64,000 nucleotides of DNA from Rhodamnia argentea (lineage: Eukaryota; Streptophyta; Magnoliopsida; Myrtales; Myrtaceae): NCBI RefSeq assembly GCF_020921035.1, contig NC_063154.1, positions 8,866,001-8,930,000 on the forward strand, read 5' to 3'. How positions within the stretch are numbered: the stretch's first letter is position 1; each line of letters begins with the position of its first letter. Both the position numbers and the translations under genes were made by a program. Below, piece by piece: positions 22,014-35,100 of this stretch. The notes beneath the pieces are model-generated. The model searched no databases, was not told where the DNA came from, and saw only the letters and a program-made list of their open reading frames with translations.

Positions 22014-24460
22014 ATGGGAAGAAGCATGTTCAAGTCCGAGCCCGAGTCCCGCACGAAGCGCAAGAGGAGGAGGCCGGCAGCCTCTCCCTCTTCTCCCCCA
22101 CCCCCCGCCCCGTTCTCCTCCCACCCCATGGATTTCTCCGGCCCCTTCCGCGATAGCGTCCGCCGCTTCCTCGAGGAACGCGCCAAGCGCCAAGACCGCT
22201 CCACCGTCGACGGCTACCCCGCGTGGCGCACCGTCGTGGGCAGCGTCCCCGGCAGCGGCGTCGTCGTCCCCCTCTACACCGTCGAGGAGGACGTCCAAGG
22301 CTCCCCGCGGCCCTTCTGCGACGTCTGCAGATGCGTCGGTGAGTCTGTTTTCTTGATCAGTTTCCGGAAACTTTGTATTTCGTGGCTGTTTTGGATTCTT
22401 TTTGTTTGCCGGGTTGGGTTTCTTTGGGTTTTCTAGATTCTTCTTCTTTGAATAGGGTTTTCGATTTTTTTTTTTTTTTTTTGCGGCGTTGATGTCGTTT
22501 TGGAATTCGTTCTTGGTCCTGGTTTGGGGAGGATTTCGTCGAACTTTGTTCGGGGAAAGATTTCGAGTTTCGTTTCTTGGTTTCCGAAATTGTAATTTGC
22601 CGGTTTGTGATCGGCGTCTTGTTGGGCTTTGAAGGTTGGAGTCACCATTTTGTGTCCAAGAGGAGATATCACTTCATCATTCCCAGAGAAGGTGAATGGA
22701 CTGAACCCATGAGCGGAGACATACTCAAGCTTGACACTCATCTTTTACATGGCATGATCCACTGCAATGGTTTCGGGCATCTTCTCTGTATTGATCGTGA
22801 TGAGGAGGGCTCTCGTTCTAATCACGCAGAAGCATTGATGGACCTGTGGGATCAAATCTGTGCGAATCTTCGAGCCAGGTGAATTTGAATATCAAATTCT
22901 ACATGGTATAGATAGGGTGGTGTAATGTTGCTTTTCCTAATTGGTTTTGGGTTCTCCTGTTAGGAAAATCACAGTCCATGATATGTCAAGGAAGCGTTCC
23001 ATGGACCTTCCGTCGCTGTATGAACTTGCATATGGACGCTCTTGGTTTGCGAAATGGGGTTACAAGTTTAATCTTGGAAGTTTCGGAGTCACAGAAGAGA
23101 AATACAGCAGAGCACTTGAAGTTCTTGGATCATTAGATATCAACACCATTGTTCAAGACTTTATTCACACAAGCCATGGCAGAGCAATTCGGCAAATCAT
23201 ACGTAAATATGAAGTTGCCAGTGAGTCTCGATTGGTCACCATTAGTGACCTGCTGAAGTTTGTTCTTGCTTTCAAGCACAAACATCCGATCCAGAAAAAT
23301 ACTACCATGGAAGGATACCCTGCGGTCTGTTCTGAATCGCCAATGGTAACAGACAATCGAAAGCCTATTCAGCTCAATACAATTGATAATATTGCACCAG
23401 CACTGTCTGCTAATATCTCAAGATCCTATGAAGAGAAGAATAGCACAGTTGACGATAATTCTGCAAAAGATACATCTTCAATTTCCGCACTTCCTGTTGC
23501 AGAATTATATTCTAGATGGCCAACAAAAAGGTTGGAGCATGCAGCTAAAATTATAGTCAACACTTTGAAAGAACACAAAGCAGATGCTAAAGGACACCAA
23601 AGCATGTCCAGGCAAGAATTGCGAGATGCTGTCCGTCTATATATCGGAGATACTGGACTAATTGATTTCGTCATAAAAAACATAGACAATACAATCGTGG
23701 GCAGTCGGATTGTTCGTCGCAAGATGAACCCCCGAACCAAAACTCTGGAATTTACTGTTCAAGAAGCTGGCAAGGTGGAAAAGCTTGAAGATAGAGATAG
23801 TTTGCGTTCACGTTCTCCAGCTGTAGAGCAAGAGTTTGATGTTTACAAGGACTTGTTGTGTTTGTATGAGAACATTTTGTTTGGCTACCCGGATTCTCAC
23901 CCTGTGAGTTTGGCTACCGGGGTGATCCGGGACAGTAAGCATTTCGTCAAGGAATGGAAATATGCAAACGCAAAGGATGAGAAGCTCATGAGAATCACAT
24001 GCAGAGTCATGCCAACTTACGCTGAGTTGGTGTCGCATTTGACACGGTCACTCCCGCCAGGCGAGTTGGTTGATGTCCCTCAAAGCGCGACGAACGGCGA
24101 GCTCAAGCTGGCTGTGCAGAGAGCACTGAGGGACACATACGTCATAATGGACCAGTTCATTGTGAGGGAAGTGAAAGCTTGCGAAACGCAGGTGCGCGAT
24201 GACCAGCAAGTGCAGCATTCTGTTCTGGAGTCACAAATGGAGGTGTTGGTCAGAGGGCAAGGGCTAGACTTGAAGAGTAAACTGAGGTATGAAGGCGGGA
24301 CAGATAATTTGGATGGTGGATCATCAAGAGGACAATGGCGAGAGGATGGTGGCTTGTGATGCTTGTCAGGGGTGGCAGCATACCTTGTGCGCCGGTATCA
24401 AGGACGACGAATATGTTCATATGTGGTAGGTGCAATGCAGCGAAGCACAAGAAGAACTGA
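22014..24460 (+). CDS. MMD1/MS1-family PHD-finger-type protein with a broken PHD finger
   Basis: Exons 22014-22338, 22635-22878 and 22964-24359 join in phase to 1965 bases (654 residues). Order: basic N terminus (KRKRRR), conserved GPFRDSVRRFLEE, VPLYTVEEDV..RPFCDVCRC-VGWSHHFVSKR, LHGMIHCNGFGHLL, SLYELAYGRSWFAKWGYKFNLGSFGV, and a winged-helix-like middle. Relatives (Arabidopsis MMD1, MS1, At1g33420, At2g01810) are nuclear chromatin readers in anthers and meiosis, about 700 residues long, ending in a PHD finger. Here the open frame ends at 24359, just where the finger should begin. The finger remnant (GERMVACDACQGWQHTLCAGIKDDE, then MFICGRCNAAKHKKN to 24460) lies in two other frames and its first Cys-x-Cys pair is gone. 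Either the finger was lost or the gene is in early decay; a sequencing error is possible. Confidence 0.8.
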
Positions 24461-25076
24461 CTAGGTATATATGTTCCTTTTTTGTTCCTTTCCTTTCTGG
24501 GGTCAGAGAACTGGTAAATATCATTCAGTCAATTTTGTTCATGGCTCTCTAACATATAGTCAAGAACTGTTTTTTTTGCTTGATCAGGATCACCCTGTAG
24601 TTGTGGTTCTTTAGATGAACTGAACAGGCATAATAGATCCGATTCTTTTATTCACTTTGGAATTAGTGAAAGAGCTCTCAGATCTTGCTGTTTACATACC
24701 TGGAGGGGGTTCAGAAAATTTGAATTGGTGGGTGTTGTTTTTTCTTTGGCCCAAAAGATTCTTCGTGGGAATATCTTGGGGGGCTGGACAGAGAGTACTC
24801 CCATGCAAGTCAGCTAGAGATTCAAGGCTGATGGATATATAGAGAAAAGTAAAGAAGAAGATGGGGCCAGATCCCTATAACTTATTCATTCTGCTAGACT
24901 AGATATGCTCGTACTGAGAATGATAATGCTAGGCATAGCAAGGTCGAGAATATACTATTGCGTTAAATTGTGAGCTCCCATTTAAACAAGCGGGTCGTCT
25001 TCGATATCGAAGAGAAGTTTGGCACGTCACTTCGCAAAGCAATCTTAATATATCTATCGTTTGTTTATTAAAAACA

Positions 25077-25080
<4 letters not shown>
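24361..25080. other. 3' flank of the PHD gene
   Basis: Beyond the finger remnant the sequence is T-rich and resembles an untranslated end. I see no further gene before the GA tract at 25081. Confidence 0.45.

Positions 25081-25119
<39 letters not shown>
25081..25119. repeat. (GA)n microsatellite
   Basis: About 19 uninterrupted GA units. Confidence 0.95.
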
Positions 25120-25120
<1 letters not shown>

Positions 25121-28008
25121 GTTACAGCACATTCCTTGCAATTTGATGAATTAGTTTCTGCAAAGCAGATCCAGGAAGTAAGAAATTTTCAGATTATTGA
25201 CTCATCTTCTTCCTTAGTTGCAACCATTGACTTTCGTGATTCATGGCGATGTGACGAGGCGACTTTGTAAGAAAATATCCAATTTGGCCTATCCAGGATA
25301 ATAATTATAGGGATCTCCTGCGTAAAGAAGGTACTTGTGCATTCCGAAAACCTTTCGCTTTCTTTTACTATCAGTAGAAGGAGCACGTCGTACATGCGTG
25401 TGACAAAAAAAACACATACGATTTTGTCCATATCATAGACCATTGGAGGTTATTGGTCATTTTGGTCATCCGGCACATGAAACTCTTCCGCAAAAGTTTA
25501 GAATTTTAATGGTTGATTTCGGTTCGTATGTAACTTGAGGTGATAGGCTTCGTAAGGCTGTTAATCTAGATCAAATAAATTTGCTTAGACGTACTTGTGT
25601 CAAACTGTTGGGTGGGACCATGGGGACGGGTTCACTTTGGATTGTCGATTCACGGGTGTTGCAGAGTAGCTGTGGTTCAAACCCGAGCATTTTATAATGA
25701 GTATAAGATCCTTATGACAATGTCGTTATTTCACTTACAAAAAGAAATCTTTCATTGGTTTAATGGCTCATCCCGAAACAGTATTGTTGTCCTTCCTGAG
25801 CATTGGCTATTCTCCCAAGAAAAAAAAATAGGTCATAGTATTCTTCAAATTCTCCACCGCAATGATTGCGGAGCCCCAAGATCATGACTACAAAACTAAG
25901 TCTGTCTTACATTCCAATGGATAGCATGTCCCATGATGTGGTCGAGCAATTCCTTCATGAGTGCATATAACCTAAAGAATTGACTGATCATTAGAACTAG
26001 AATTTTGAACTTTTGAAACTACGTGTGACGGGCCTTTCACATTGGTGCATGTCAACTTGTGGAATCCAAGATTAGCCCCAATTTTTCAAGCTGGCTTTCT
26101 CGTCTTTTAGCCCTATCATCTTCTTCTCCTATCTTCTGTCATCGTTATTAGGGTGAAATTACATGGAGCGACCGTGGGGAATGAGCTGATTTTCTCCAAC
26201 GAATTCGCAAGTACATCAAGCCGCGAATTGGATTTATCATCCGGTTTATCTTTTACTTCGAGTGTACGCATTTTGAAATGTAGAAAAGAGGAAGATAATG
26301 ACCAAAAGAAAAGGAGGAAAATAATTTTTTTTTCTAAGCTAAGGCTATGCTGAACGCAGAAGACATTAGACTCATTAGTCCTACGCAACCCATAATCGGA
26401 GAACGTGGGGTTGAAACTTTCAACTGATGTTTGGAACACCAAAGTGCTAATCGAATTCTAAGTACGACTCCCAAGCTCTTTAGCCGAGTCCATCGTCGAT
26501 CGGATGAATCACAATTATGGAGTGACCACGGCTCTTACACCATCTAGCAATTGTGAGTGAGGATCTTGTGTCCGGGACGACATCCGATTTCTTCGTTCTT
26601 CAGAAGTCTTTACACGTTGTAGTCGCCGACCTAAGACCTACCCTTTCGACTTCAACGAAAGTGGCAGAAGCCGAACGTTTGGTGTTTCTTTGGCACGTTG
26701 GCCTGACGAGTGGGAAAAGACAAGGCTTCGGGCAATGTGGATTGCACTGCTATCTGTATCGGCCTCCTTACATAGTCAAAGGAGGAACAGTTTGAGAGAA
26801 TCGACTGCCCAAGGACAGTAACAGTAACAACCACACCTTTTTCGTTCGAGCCTAACATGAACTGTGTGACCAACAAACAATCCCACGGTGGCCAGTGGCC
26901 ACCTATTTCTTCCCCAAGCTCGAGTTGACCTATTGCATAATTGATAGATAACGGAACACCCAGCAAGAAATGGTCAAGACACATAACTATAGAGACTAAG
27001 CTAGCGACGAAACCGCCTGACTCGCCTCGAATCGCATGAGACATATGATCTCATGCCGCTCTCTTTTGGCACCCATTTCTTGAGCAATTATTACGAATCT
27101 CCTGATCCCGGTTTGAATTCGGCTTAGACTTTCGATCTAGACTTAATTTGATGGACGGAAGCTGACCGTGAGTATGATTTTTATCGTGAGATTGCCAATC
27201 ATCAACCCAAAAATACGAAAAAGAAAGGGAAAAGTCAAGCCATGCATGTGCGTCATGCGCTTCAATTTGCAACTTGATCCCCCACAATCTCCTCATTCTG
27301 CTCCCTCCGCGAAACCTTTTTGGAGGCCCCATCTTCTGTCTGCCACATTGGCTCTTGGGACAGAAATTCCTGGCCATAATCTAAGGAACAGAGGGCCCAA
27401 CACCACACAACTAAACAAAGACCAGGACAACCCCAAGGGCTTGTTCCACCGAAAGTGATCGCGACATGTCTCTGCCACAGAAAAGAAGAAAGCGAAAGAC
27501 AGAGCAAAGTCCAGATTTGCCTACACAACCAGAAACATTCCATCAAGCATAGAAGACCCACCCCCACCCCCAAACAAGTGATCAAATCAGCAACAGCAGG
27601 AATTGCTAATGGAGAAGCTCGTTGTTATTATGATTCTGGTACAGCCATAACCAATAAAAATCCCCCCTTGAAATGGAAAATGATGATTCTAAATAATACC
27701 CAAAAATAGAGTCGCTGCCACGACAAACGTCGCCATGTCATTTCATTTCCTCTGTACAACACCCAGGAAAATTTTGACTCTTCCGAAATCTTCGAGACCT
27801 GGGACACTCACTTTTGCAACTAACCCAACTTAGGCAGATTGAGATAAAATTGGATACTTCGAAAGTGACACTCTCTGTTCATTGCATGATGTCCAAGCGT
27901 ACTATACTTGTATAGTTTTTATTCCTGTAAATTGCCCTTTTGTACCTATATATGATGTATTGGAAAGAAGGAATTCTCAAAGGAAGTAGCTACACTCTTG
28001 AAGGGGAT
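25120..28008. other. Intergenic, no supported gene
   Basis: Several 80-130 codon frames occur (for example minus 26652-27044 and 27051-27377), but none shows family motifs, a shared frame across neighbours or splice context. The last 300 bases are probably the 3' untranslated region of the PLATZ gene. Confidence 0.45.
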
Positions 28009-30095
28009 TTATTGCAGGGGCGCCCTGCGAGGGAACCCTTTTCGCTTGTGCGAACGACTTCTCGGTTTCAAGACAGAACTAACCCCGAAATGAGCATCCT
28101 CCGATGACTCGGCCATAGAGGTGGAAGATTCCTTTTCATCGCCATTACTTGACGAGCAGTAATTGTCTTTCAGTGTGAGATCGGTTAGTTCTTCAATGGG
28201 AATGGTGATGATGTCGGGACTTTGCTCATTGTTTGGCTTCATTGACACCACTGAGACCTGGTAAAATTGATTGTTTCAAAAAATTTAACTTGATATTATA
28301 CTAAAGATGCTTAAAAGGGTTTAAATTACAATTGTTTTCACCTTGCAAGCAATTGAGCAGAAGCGATTAGGCAGGTCCTGGATGTATCTTCCGCAAGCTT
28401 CACAGGTTCCTCCATTCTTCGATTTTGTCGATGGCTTGGTGTCCTTGGATTGGGGCCGAGGATTTAGGTGCACTGCTTTTTCGCCATTGATCTTATATGT
28501 CTGCCAATGTCAAAATCATCAATAATTGTGGGAAACACATGATCAGGCCCTCAGCGCCATTAGCCTAACTTTCGGTGAAAGAGATACTAAAGACTTTAAC
28601 TTTTTCCATAACAGATCACCAAACCAAGCAAATTCATAAAACGAAACGATTGCTTAACCCAAGTTTAATGAACTCGGCTTCTCAGAATTTACAGATCACA
28701 TAGTGCCAAACTGGGAGATCTAAGAAGAAAAGGAGAAATGATGGCTCACCGATCTTTTATAGCAGTTGGCCAATTATTAAATCGACATTCAGGCTTATAC
28801 CAAAAATGAAATAACTAGACATAAATTCGACATTGCACTTGCCGAATCTATAACCTGAGTCTAGAAGGACTGTAGCCTATAATTGTCCAGTACTTTCCTT
28901 GAAACAGATGCCTGTTTAGTGATTCCTCAAAGAAGGCTAACAAATAAATTGCAGGGGTTGTCATAGTTTTCCATATCTAGCTAACTAATGATTGAATTGC
29001 AATGGATAGGCACAGGACCATAGGTCAGACTAAATAGATCATCCGAATTCGGATGATCATTAATGTGGACATCACTCAAATCTACGGACTGACAAACATG
29101 GCAGACTCATTGCATAGATAAACAATCCGCATGGATCGACGCAAATTGTCATCTACACTGGACCTACATCCTGGCAGAACAGTATTGACGGCAAACCTGA
29201 ATTTTAGAGCAGTCGAGATGCTTCTGAACGTCCTGAAGGCGGACCACGTCCTGGTACACGTACTTGCAGATCTGCAGGCGGCGGTGGAGGCCGTGCGCCG
29301 CCATGCAGTGCTTGCAAAACCCGACATTACAGTCGATACAGAATATGTTCTTCTCATTCTTCCGCAGGTAGTGATGAGCGACGCACGAGCCGAAGAAGTC
29401 GCCCTGCAGAAGCGTGCTCAGCCAACAATCCGATGGTCTCTTCTTAGCATAGAACCTGCAACCTATCTGCAAACGCACGTGAGACGCACGATCAGCCGGA
29501 GAAGGAACAAAATGAACTCCAATAACAGAAACTCGAAACTACGGCCGAATCTGATTCCGACAGATTCATGATTCAAGTCGTCAGAATAACTTCAAAAGTT
29601 CATGAGAAATTTGACAAACTGACGCGATTCCAAGTTAAACCGACAGGTATTCATCCAAGCGAACTCGAACACGAAATTCTCACAAAATTTTCGCTGCGAC
29701 TTAAAAATTTCAATCCGTTCGATTGCAGCACCGATTAAATAACTCGAAGTTGCAGAACTCAAGGCTACATCCGAATCTGATGCTGACAAATTCACGACTC
29801 CTCCTTCTCCGCGGACTAAGCTTCGCGTCCATGAGAATCTCGATAAAGCGACAAGACACTTACAGCAAATTTCCTCACGAACTGAGCCGAACCGACCGAG
29901 CGATTCCTCAAGAGAAAACTTGGGAAAAGACCGTCGACTGATCCGGACCATGACATGCGCGTGAATAAAACGAGAGTTTTGAACTAAAAACCGAGTTTGA
30001 ACTCATCAAAGCACCAAAGAGGAACAAATTCCGAAGAAAGCAAAGCGATTCGCGCGTCGAATCGAACACTGGAGTGAGCTCCATGTGCGTACCAT
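28009..30095 (-). CDS. PLATZ zinc-binding transcription factor
   Basis: Exons 30095-30093 (ATG alone), 29466-29197, 28500-28342 and 28257-28009 give 681 bases, 226 residues, all in phase. PLATZ hallmarks run in order: WLSTLLQGDFFGSC..H, RKNEKNIFCIDCNVGFCKHC, H..HRRLQICKYVYQDVVRLQDV, the QTYKINGEKAVHLNPRPQ block, and a second zinc cluster CEACGRYIQDLPNRFCSIACK. A serine-rich acidic stretch and a basic tail (RSRSHKRKGFPRR) follow. The family binds A/T-rich DNA with zinc, represses or tunes transcription in the nucleus, and governs cell proliferation, endosperm and leaf growth. The coding core is firm. The start is less so: I placed it at an ATG directly before a GTACGC donor, because the open exon 2 has no Met in a sensible place after its acceptor. 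Confidence 0.85.
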
Positions 30096-30129
30096 TTGCT
30101 CGATCCTGGAGCGAATTCGGCGAGACCAG

Positions 30130-30777
30130 AGCGGTGATGGGAGGCGACGATTCGCGACAAGAGGACGATCATGAAGAAGATGATGATGAAGAGAGCAAGA
30201 AGAATATCAAGTATGAAGAGAGAAAGAATCGATTTTGGAAGCAAAAATCTTTTGCTGAGAATCGTGTTTGAGCTCTTACTTAAACTAGAGCACCACTCGC
30301 TCTCTCTCTCTCTCTGCGCTACAGGCGGGAAGGTGGAGATGAATCGATCCTGACCGTCCGATCACGTCAGAAGTTTGGGAGGGCCCCACCGATTGGCGAT
30401 CAATTGATTCGGACCGTCGATTCCGTGCCCGTGGCCTGGGATCGACGGGGAGGGCGACGCGTGGCGGCATCGCGGCCGGTGGATGGGGGAGTTCCCGCCA
30501 CTGCGAGCGGGATTTTCGGTCGTGCTTCTTTGCCTTTTTGTGGGGGGGGGCCATTGATTTTTGGTGGCGCCGCAGCCGTCCTTTCATGGGGGATTTTTAT
30601 TGCTGTTTCGCAGTCATTTTATTTTTCCTTAAAGATGTGCATTTTAGGGTTAATGTTGATGTCTGGATTCTTTGGTTGGCCATTGTTGATTTTTTTTTGT
30701 CCTCATTTGACATGTTGGTGTCAACTTATAAAAGGCAAAAAGAGGGGGCCACTAATCTTGTACAGCAAGGAGGGTGG

Positions 30778-30809
<32 letters not shown>

Positions 30810-31555
30810 AAAAACTTGAGAGAGAAAGATTAGTCAACATTGGAGATTGTAAAGGAAACAAAATGGATTTGTTTTTGGACATTCTTGCCGGTCCACATGT
30901 TAAAAGGTTAGACAAATGGCTTTTGGGTTGTTGCTGTTTTTGTATGGTTCTGTGGCCGAAGGAGGACAGGAGGATCCAAAAGTTGTTTCGAGAAGTTACT
31001 GTTAGGTAATTCGGGGAGCATCGCTTAAATCGCTTCACGGGATTATGCACGACGAATAAGCCTCGTGAGTTCTCGCGGTTATCTGTGAAGGAAATTGCTA
31101 GAGAGATTTATTTACTTGATAATCGAAAGGTGTGAATCGTGCGAGATGATCATGTTATGGTATCCGATAACTTCATGGTTTTCTCTAAATTTTTGGAATA
31201 GATTGTGATCGGCTTCTTCTCAGTCATTCCCAAAACGATCTGACGACTTAGTGATGAAGTCTCTAGGGTGACTTCATCGTACTCTACCGCATGTCAAAAC
31301 CTGCATTTGGTGCATTGCCTCATCTAGTTCATGCATCAGCACAATCCAATTACATTATGAATATTCCGCTTGCAGTTCTGAATTTATTTCTATGCAACAC
31401 GCATAATAGAGATAATAGTTGATTATCTGAATTTATCCAAGACTATTACTCAATGAAAATTTGGGGTCAAAACCTCCAGTTTTTCTTTTATTGGGCGTCC
31501 GCATTGGGATGGTTGTATTAACATCAAACAATAAAATTCATGGTCGGCAATAAAA
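30130..31555. other. Upstream of PLATZ, promoter side; no supported gene
   Basis: CT tract at 30299-30316 and GA tract at 30776-30803. A 201-codon plus-strand frame at 30404-31009 spans the GA tract and shows no family resemblance. It is treated as chance. Confidence 0.5.
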
Positions 31556-31887
31556 TTGGCCAAACTGTCATATAATCAACACCCTCGGGGAGAGGTTGGT
31601 CCAACCGATTCCGCAGTTAACTTGAAGATGGGGTACCATCGTCTTTTGTTCACATTCTATCCGGTATTTGGCAGTAACAGCTATTAACAAGAGCATGAAC
31701 TATGAAATTACACCAAAACTATTGGCCAAACTGTCATATAATCAACACCCTCGGGGAGAGGATGGTCCAAACGATTCCGCAGTTAACTTGAAGATGGGGT
31801 ACCGCCATCTTTTGTTCATATTCTATCCGGTATTTGGCAGTAACAGCTATTAACAACAGCATGAACTATGAAATTACACCAAAACTT
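31556..31887. repeat. 166-bp tandem duplication, two copies
   Basis: Copy 1 is 31556-31721 and copy 2 is 31722-31887. Both run from TTGGCCAAACTGTCATATAA to GAAATTACACCAAAACT. They differ at only a handful of positions, so the duplication is recent. It lies about 220 bases beyond the POD1 stop codon, in or just past its 3' untranslated region. Confidence 0.95.
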
Positions 31888-32108
31888 TGTGAACTTGTCG
31901 GCATGGTCACGGCAAAGAGGGACGCTTTCCAGGTATCATATCCATATTTGTCGGACAACTGACATCTAACCTTATGTCTCGTCCACCTGTGCTCTGGATG
32001 CTCGTAAGCCAAACTCAAAAGAGGTGGTTCATGAATTAGGAGTGGCTCCACATACAGGGATTTCCCTAGGCAGATAATTAGCTGAAAATTCTCCACAGCG
32101 GTTCTGAA

Positions 32109-35100
32109 TCAATCTAAGTGTAGGTGGTGTCTTCTCTTCTGGCATCTATTGACGTACCAAGCAGCATGCTTATGCAGGCCCAAGCGGACCATCACTTTGA
32201 GACTCGCAAGCATGATGTACGTCACCGCTAACAAGAGGAGGATCCACAGGACTCTCCATGGGAGTGGATGACAGGGGATAAGAGCGGCATATACTGGAGT
32301 CAGAACCCGTATTACCTGAACCCAAAGCATTGCACAAAATTACAGTTTTCACCATTTTTTTACTACAAATAATTAATGATATTCTAGGCTGTCTAGAAAA
32401 AGATTTTGCATAGCCTATTCCTTCTACCTTCTAAGCAAGTATTTCTTTTACTCCAGACAACGACCAATAGATTGCTTTATTGTCATTTCTATGCTATTAA
32501 GCACGATGTTCTATGCATGAGGAGGATGCAACTTTTCAGTAGCAGGCGCTTACCACACAAGCTGGTGCCAATGGAACGAAGGTAAGACTGTTCTTCAGAT
32601 CAGTTTGCGTATTCAAAGTCTTATGAAAGATAGAAGGAGAAAAAGTAAGGACAAGTAGAAGCAATAAAATGATATGAATGTCAGAAAGCCAGTTGCAGTG
32701 TCTCGGAATGGGGAAAAGAAAGACAATTGAATAAGCAGCTATTAGACGAAATGAGGTACCTGCTTGCAAAGGTCTTCAAGAAACTCAGAGTATGCAATGG
32801 GTTTGATATCGTTGAATTTGGCAATGAACGAATGTTTGATGATATCAATAGATATCTCACAGAAGTAAACCATGAGAGCATTCTGCAGAGTCCAAGTATG
32901 ACATAACAAGAGATTGAAAACGGTGCCCCCCAAGAAAATTAATCTTCCGTTGTGGGGGAGATCAACATGAAAACAAATTATGCTGAAAGATCCCCAAAAG
33001 AACTTACAATAAAAAAACTTTCAAGCCATGGACCTTCAGCCTCCAGAATATTCTGAGCAAGAACAAATAATACAAATGCTGTAATGTGGAATCTCTCAAC
33101 CGAATCTGTTTGGAAGCAAAGGCATAACTGTAACTCATCTATCAACTTAACAGTAATCCTGAGAAAAGCAAAATCCCCCCAGGAGTGAATCATAAAACGA
33201 AAAAAAAAAAAAATCATGCAGATTATTTCCCTGATAGACTTGATGTGTTTTGAGTAGTATAACAAAAACGCAAGTCACAGGCATGTGACAGGTCCACCAC
33301 TTGAAGAGACCCACTTATTGCACTGGTATTCTAAAGATACACATAAGGTGGCTTATGCCAATTCATATTTTTTAGCCTATTTCAAGTGAGGAAGTAACCA
33401 AGCAAATCCTGCAGATGTGTGATCAATTCTAGTTAAGCATACTCTGCAGTCGTTAGATGAATTCAAGTTGACTGTTTCATGGATATTAATAGGAATTTAC
33501 TGAGCCCTGCCATAGTAAAACACAATATTCTCTCACTATTTCCAACTATTCCATGGTTTGGTCATAACAAATAAAGAATACCGGCGCAATGGAATATAAG
33601 ACTAAAATTAACGATCACTCGAGCCCACCTCCAGAATATAACTTCTATATAGGCCTTTTCTATTGGGATTCTCTATATACGCTATTTCAACAGTAATGTA
33701 GGTAATATATTTCTTAACTCAAAGATATAGGTCTATGATTTCCAGAAAAGTACTTTATATTCGAAGAAATATATGATTTCGTAAGACATTGATGTAATTA
33801 CACAAGAGATGGTATAATACAGAAGCCAAGAGAAGGTTTTATTATGGTTCAGCTGCAAAATGAAACCACCAAACAATCGTAATGTACAGCAAACCGAACC
33901 AATAAACCAAAAACCCAGTGGAATAAAACTGCTAGGTCTTAGTCTGGTAAAAGAATATGCATATCCACAAAACGGAAGCATGGAAAAAGAACCTTTAAGT
34001 AAAAGCAGCACATTGGGTAATTAAAGATAAAGTATGAGGAAGTCAGAACACTGAACACCTAGTGGTGAACATGGAATCATCAACAGTAATAATGTCAAAC
34101 AGTCTAAAAATAACAGCAGTTGCACATCAAATATGAAATTCCCAATCCCATCAACAGTTGGAAGTAATTCTGAAAGAAAAGCGAAAAGTGGCTAACTTAC
34201 CATAGTAGACAAGACTATGAATATTGTCTCTGCTGAAACGCTTGAAAACATTACTCTTTATCTCGGCAAAGTTGTTTGATACAAGCAACGCCAGCAGTGC
34301 ATTATTGTGAGCAACAATACACGTTGACAAAGTAATTGCCTGAGCTAATAAGATAAATGAATGAACAAGTATCATTTGTAAAGGAACTTCAAAACCAAAA
34401 ATGGAGGGCAAATACAAAGAAGCAAACAGAAGAGCTATAATGAACTAAATATAATTACAACAAAAAGGATATTTGAGGCACCCACGGCTAGTGCCAAATC
34501 TGAAAGGAATCTCGTTTTGTAAACTATCATGTTTTCTGGTGAACAACCTGCCAGTTCTTCAGCAGAATTAAACAGAGTTTTCAGGACATCTCCACCAAAA
34601 CTCTGGCATAATTTATCGAATATCTGCGCAAATGTCCAAGAAGACGAACAAATTCATCAAAGTTTCTCCTAGGCATTACTATTACCAAGGTATATAGAAA
34701 CATTGGTCCATAAAAATGGCAATGGCAACATAAGAAGTACTAGATGTCGCCTCCACAAGCAGAAATCCAACTTAAACATATTTCTCAGGATAAGATTGAC
34801 TCGACTAATGAGCTGATATGCCTGAACTCGTACAGAGAACAGCAAGGTTCCAAGCGCCTGGCTTACTTCCACATAGGAAGTCCTACCAGAAGACATATAT
34901 ACTTAAGAATCTCGGTTTGATAAAAGACATTCAGTCTTTCATTCAACTCCACACCGAGTAAAAAAGAACAAAAATACTCACCAAAGGACGACAGATCCTC
35001 CCACAACTATGATCCTAAGGTATTAATTATATTTAACATGAAGCATATAGGCATATAGTTGAAGTAGCCCAAGAAAAAAACCAGCAGAGAGCAAGAGAGG

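Noticed and set aside
26652-27044. 130-codon minus-strand frame
   Set aside because: It reads smoothly but shows no domain, no splice partners and no promoter signal; kept as chance or debris.
30404-31009. 201-codon plus-strand frame upstream of PLATZ
   Set aside because: It crosses a GA microsatellite and has no family motifs; likely open because of GC-rich promoter DNA.
34473-34623. Frameshift suspected in POD1 between exons 6 and 7
   Set aside because: Explained by a U12-type AT-AC intron; with those borders the frame is continuous.
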